DNA of 14,506 nucleotides from Bacillota bacterium (lineage in GTDB: Bacteria; Bacillota; UBA4882; JAAYXC01). Within the stretch, counting starts at the first letter, position 1. Every line of letters begins with the position of its first letter. The translations under genes and the position numbers were made by a program. Under the pieces are notes generated by a model that was given only the letters and a program-made list of their open reading frames with translations, was not told the origin of the DNA and did not search any database. The stretch lies in the NCBI GenBank assembly GCA_012516115.1, contig JAAYXC010000234.1:1-14506 (forward strand), given 5' to 3'. Of the stretch, positions 13,522-14,506 are shown piece after piece.

Positions 13522-14355
13522 TCAGAGCGCGGTCAGCGCCCGGAGGATGTCGTGCATGTGAATCATCCCGACGGGTCGGCCGTCCACCACCACCGGAAGA
13601 ACGGTGACCCCTTTGGCCGTCCGTTCCATCAAGCGCATGGCCTCGGCGGCCAGGGCTTCGGGTCCGATGGTCCGCGGATTACGGGTCATGGCTTCGGTGA
13701 CCGGCCGGTCCAGGGCATCGTCGTAACGGGCCAAAAACCGGCGGAGGTCTCCATCGGTGAGCAGTCCCACCAGGCGGCCCTCGGCATCGACGCTGTTCGT
13801 GGCCCCCAGGCCCTTGGCGGTGATCTCGGCCACCGCCACGGCCAGGGCATCCCCCAGCGCCAGCATGGCCGCGCTTGAGGCCGTGGGGGCCAGACCCAGG
13901 GGATCGGCTTCCCGCTCCACCGCCACCAGAAGGACGTAATCGCTCCGCCGGGCGAGCTCCGAGTCGGCCTTGCCCACCATGGCCACCAGGGGACACCCGA
14001 GGATCTTCAGGGTGGGGATCAGGGCCAGGACCTCGTGGCTCTCTCCGCTATAGGAGAGGGCCAGAACCAGATCGCCGGCGCTGACCATCCCCAGGTCACC
14101 GTGGACGCCCTCGCCCGGGTGCAGGAAGAAGGCCGGGGTCCCCAGGCTGGCAAACGTGGCCGCGATCTTCCGGGCTACGTGGCCGGATTTACCGATCCCG
14201 GTCACCACCACCTTCCCCGGGCAAGCAAGGATCGCCGCGGCTACCCGGACGAAATCCTCGCCGAGCCGCTCCCGGAGGCCCAGTATGGCCGCGGCCTCGA
14301 TGGAAAGCACTTCCCGGCCCCGGGCCAAGATGGCTTCGTATTCTTCGCCGCTCAT
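13522..14355 (-). CDS. kdsD: Arabinose-5-phosphate isomerase with internal deletion (KdsD/KpsF)
   Basis: A cytosolic enzyme that turns ribulose 5-phosphate into arabinose 5-phosphate, the precursor of Kdo. The SIS domain is well kept: VVTGIGKSGHVARKIAATFAS with Lys56, FFLHPGEGVHGDLGM with His85, SYSGES with Glu105, DPLGLAPTASSAAMLALGDALAVA (151-174). Normally this is followed by FxxxHPGGxLGRRLLxxVxDxM and the first half of CBS domain 1. Here residue 175 runs straight into AEITAKGLGATNSVD, the middle of CBS1, so about 45-50 residues are missing in frame. CBS2 ends normally (PVGMIHMHDILRA). Length is 277 against about 320-330 for the family. A conserved active-site histidine of the HPGG loop is therefore absent. 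It shares an ATGA overlap with kdsA upstream. Frame is intact, so a product is made, but activity is uncertain. Confidence 0.87.
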   Translation of the reverse strand: MSGEEYEAILARGREVLSIEAAAILGLRERLGEDFVRVAAAILACPGKVVVTGIGKSGHVARKIAATFASLGTPAFFLHPGEGVHGDLGMVSAGDLVLALSYSGESHEVLALIPTLKILGCPLVAMVGKADSELARRSDYVLLVAVEREADPLGLAPTASSAAMLALGDALAVAVAEITAKGLGATNSVDAEGRLVGLLTDGDLRRFLARYDDALDRPVTEAMTRNPRTIGPEALAAEAMRLMERTAKGVTVLPVVVDGRPVGMIHMHDILRALTAL

Positions 14356-14506
14356 GGTTCCGTCTCCTCCAGGGAGGCCAGCGCCCGGTCGATGGCCACC
14401 GCCGCCTCCACCACTCCTTCGAGGTCGGCCAAGGGCAGCATGTTGGGCCCGTCCGAAGGCGAACGCGCCGGGTCGGGATGGGTCTCGAGGAAGATCCCGT
14501 CCACCC
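14352..14506 (-). CDS. kdsA: 3-deoxy-8-phosphooctulonate synthase, C-terminal end (partial)
   Basis: Only the last 51 codons are in the window; the gene continues beyond the right edge. The peptide begins VDGIFLETHPDPARSPSDGP and continues NMLPLADLE, the C-terminal barrel segment of KdsA (family form G-F-E-x-HP-P---ALSDGPNML). KdsA condenses arabinose 5-phosphate with phosphoenolpyruvate to Kdo 8-phosphate in the cytosol, using the product of the next gene, kdsD. Its TGA overlaps the kdsD ATG as ATGA, showing one operon with coupled translation. Related DAHP synthases share the fold, but the DGPNMLPL ending and the kdsD neighbour favour KdsA. Confidence 0.88.
   Translation of the reverse strand, partial: VDGIFLETHPDPARSPSDGPNMLPLADLEGVVEAAVAIDRALASLEETEP

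Overview
This is a GC-rich bacterial window with strong GGAGG-type ribosome binding sites. It encodes Kdo and heptose steps of lipopolysaccharide synthesis and two LpxL/HtrB-family lipid A acyltransferases, so the organism should have an outer membrane. It also encodes an acyl-CoA dehydrogenase with EtfB and a ferredoxin-fused EtfA, the type used by strict anaerobes for electron bifurcation. Together these fit an anaerobic diderm, for example a diderm Firmicute (Limnochordia or Negativicutes type) or a Desulfobacterota-like lineage. The lineage is an inference and cannot be fixed from this sequence.

Layout. Positions 1-884 hold no intact gene: they contain broken insertion-sequence remnants (IS1595-type, an AT-rich island, a possible IS21-type end, an IS256-type fragment). 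Positions 885-3588 (+) hold a maltokinase-like gene and an alpha-maltose-1-phosphate synthase (GlgM-type) gene, one base apart. Both enzymes make maltose 1-phosphate, the donor of the GlgE alpha-glucan pathway. A 62-bp REP-like nested palindrome separates them from a convergent OLD-family ATPase/TOPRIM nuclease gene (3718-5442, -) that looks more AT-rich than its neighbours.

Positions 5562-8913 (-) form one transcription unit with a clear promoter and a strong intrinsic terminator: acyl-CoA dehydrogenase, etfB, etfA with two [4Fe-4S] motifs. The order matches the caffeyl-CoA reductase-Etf operon carCDE. A LacI-family regulator (8919-9935, -) lies just upstream with its own promoter and a matching operator. 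Positions 10079-14506 (-) form a tightly packed LPS operon: kdsA (partial), kdsD, two tandem lpxL-like genes, gmhB, hldA. These make Kdo 8-phosphate precursors, the heptose arm up to heptose 1-phosphate, and the secondary acylation of lipid A.

Main oddities: the kdsD product lacks about 45-50 internal residues, including the conserved HPGG loop; the second LpxL paralogue has lost the glutamate of its HX4(D/E) motif; hldA is kinase-only; and the promoter-leader of the acyl-CoA dehydrogenase operon holds a 9-bp inverted repeat and a direct repeat that no annotated feature explains.
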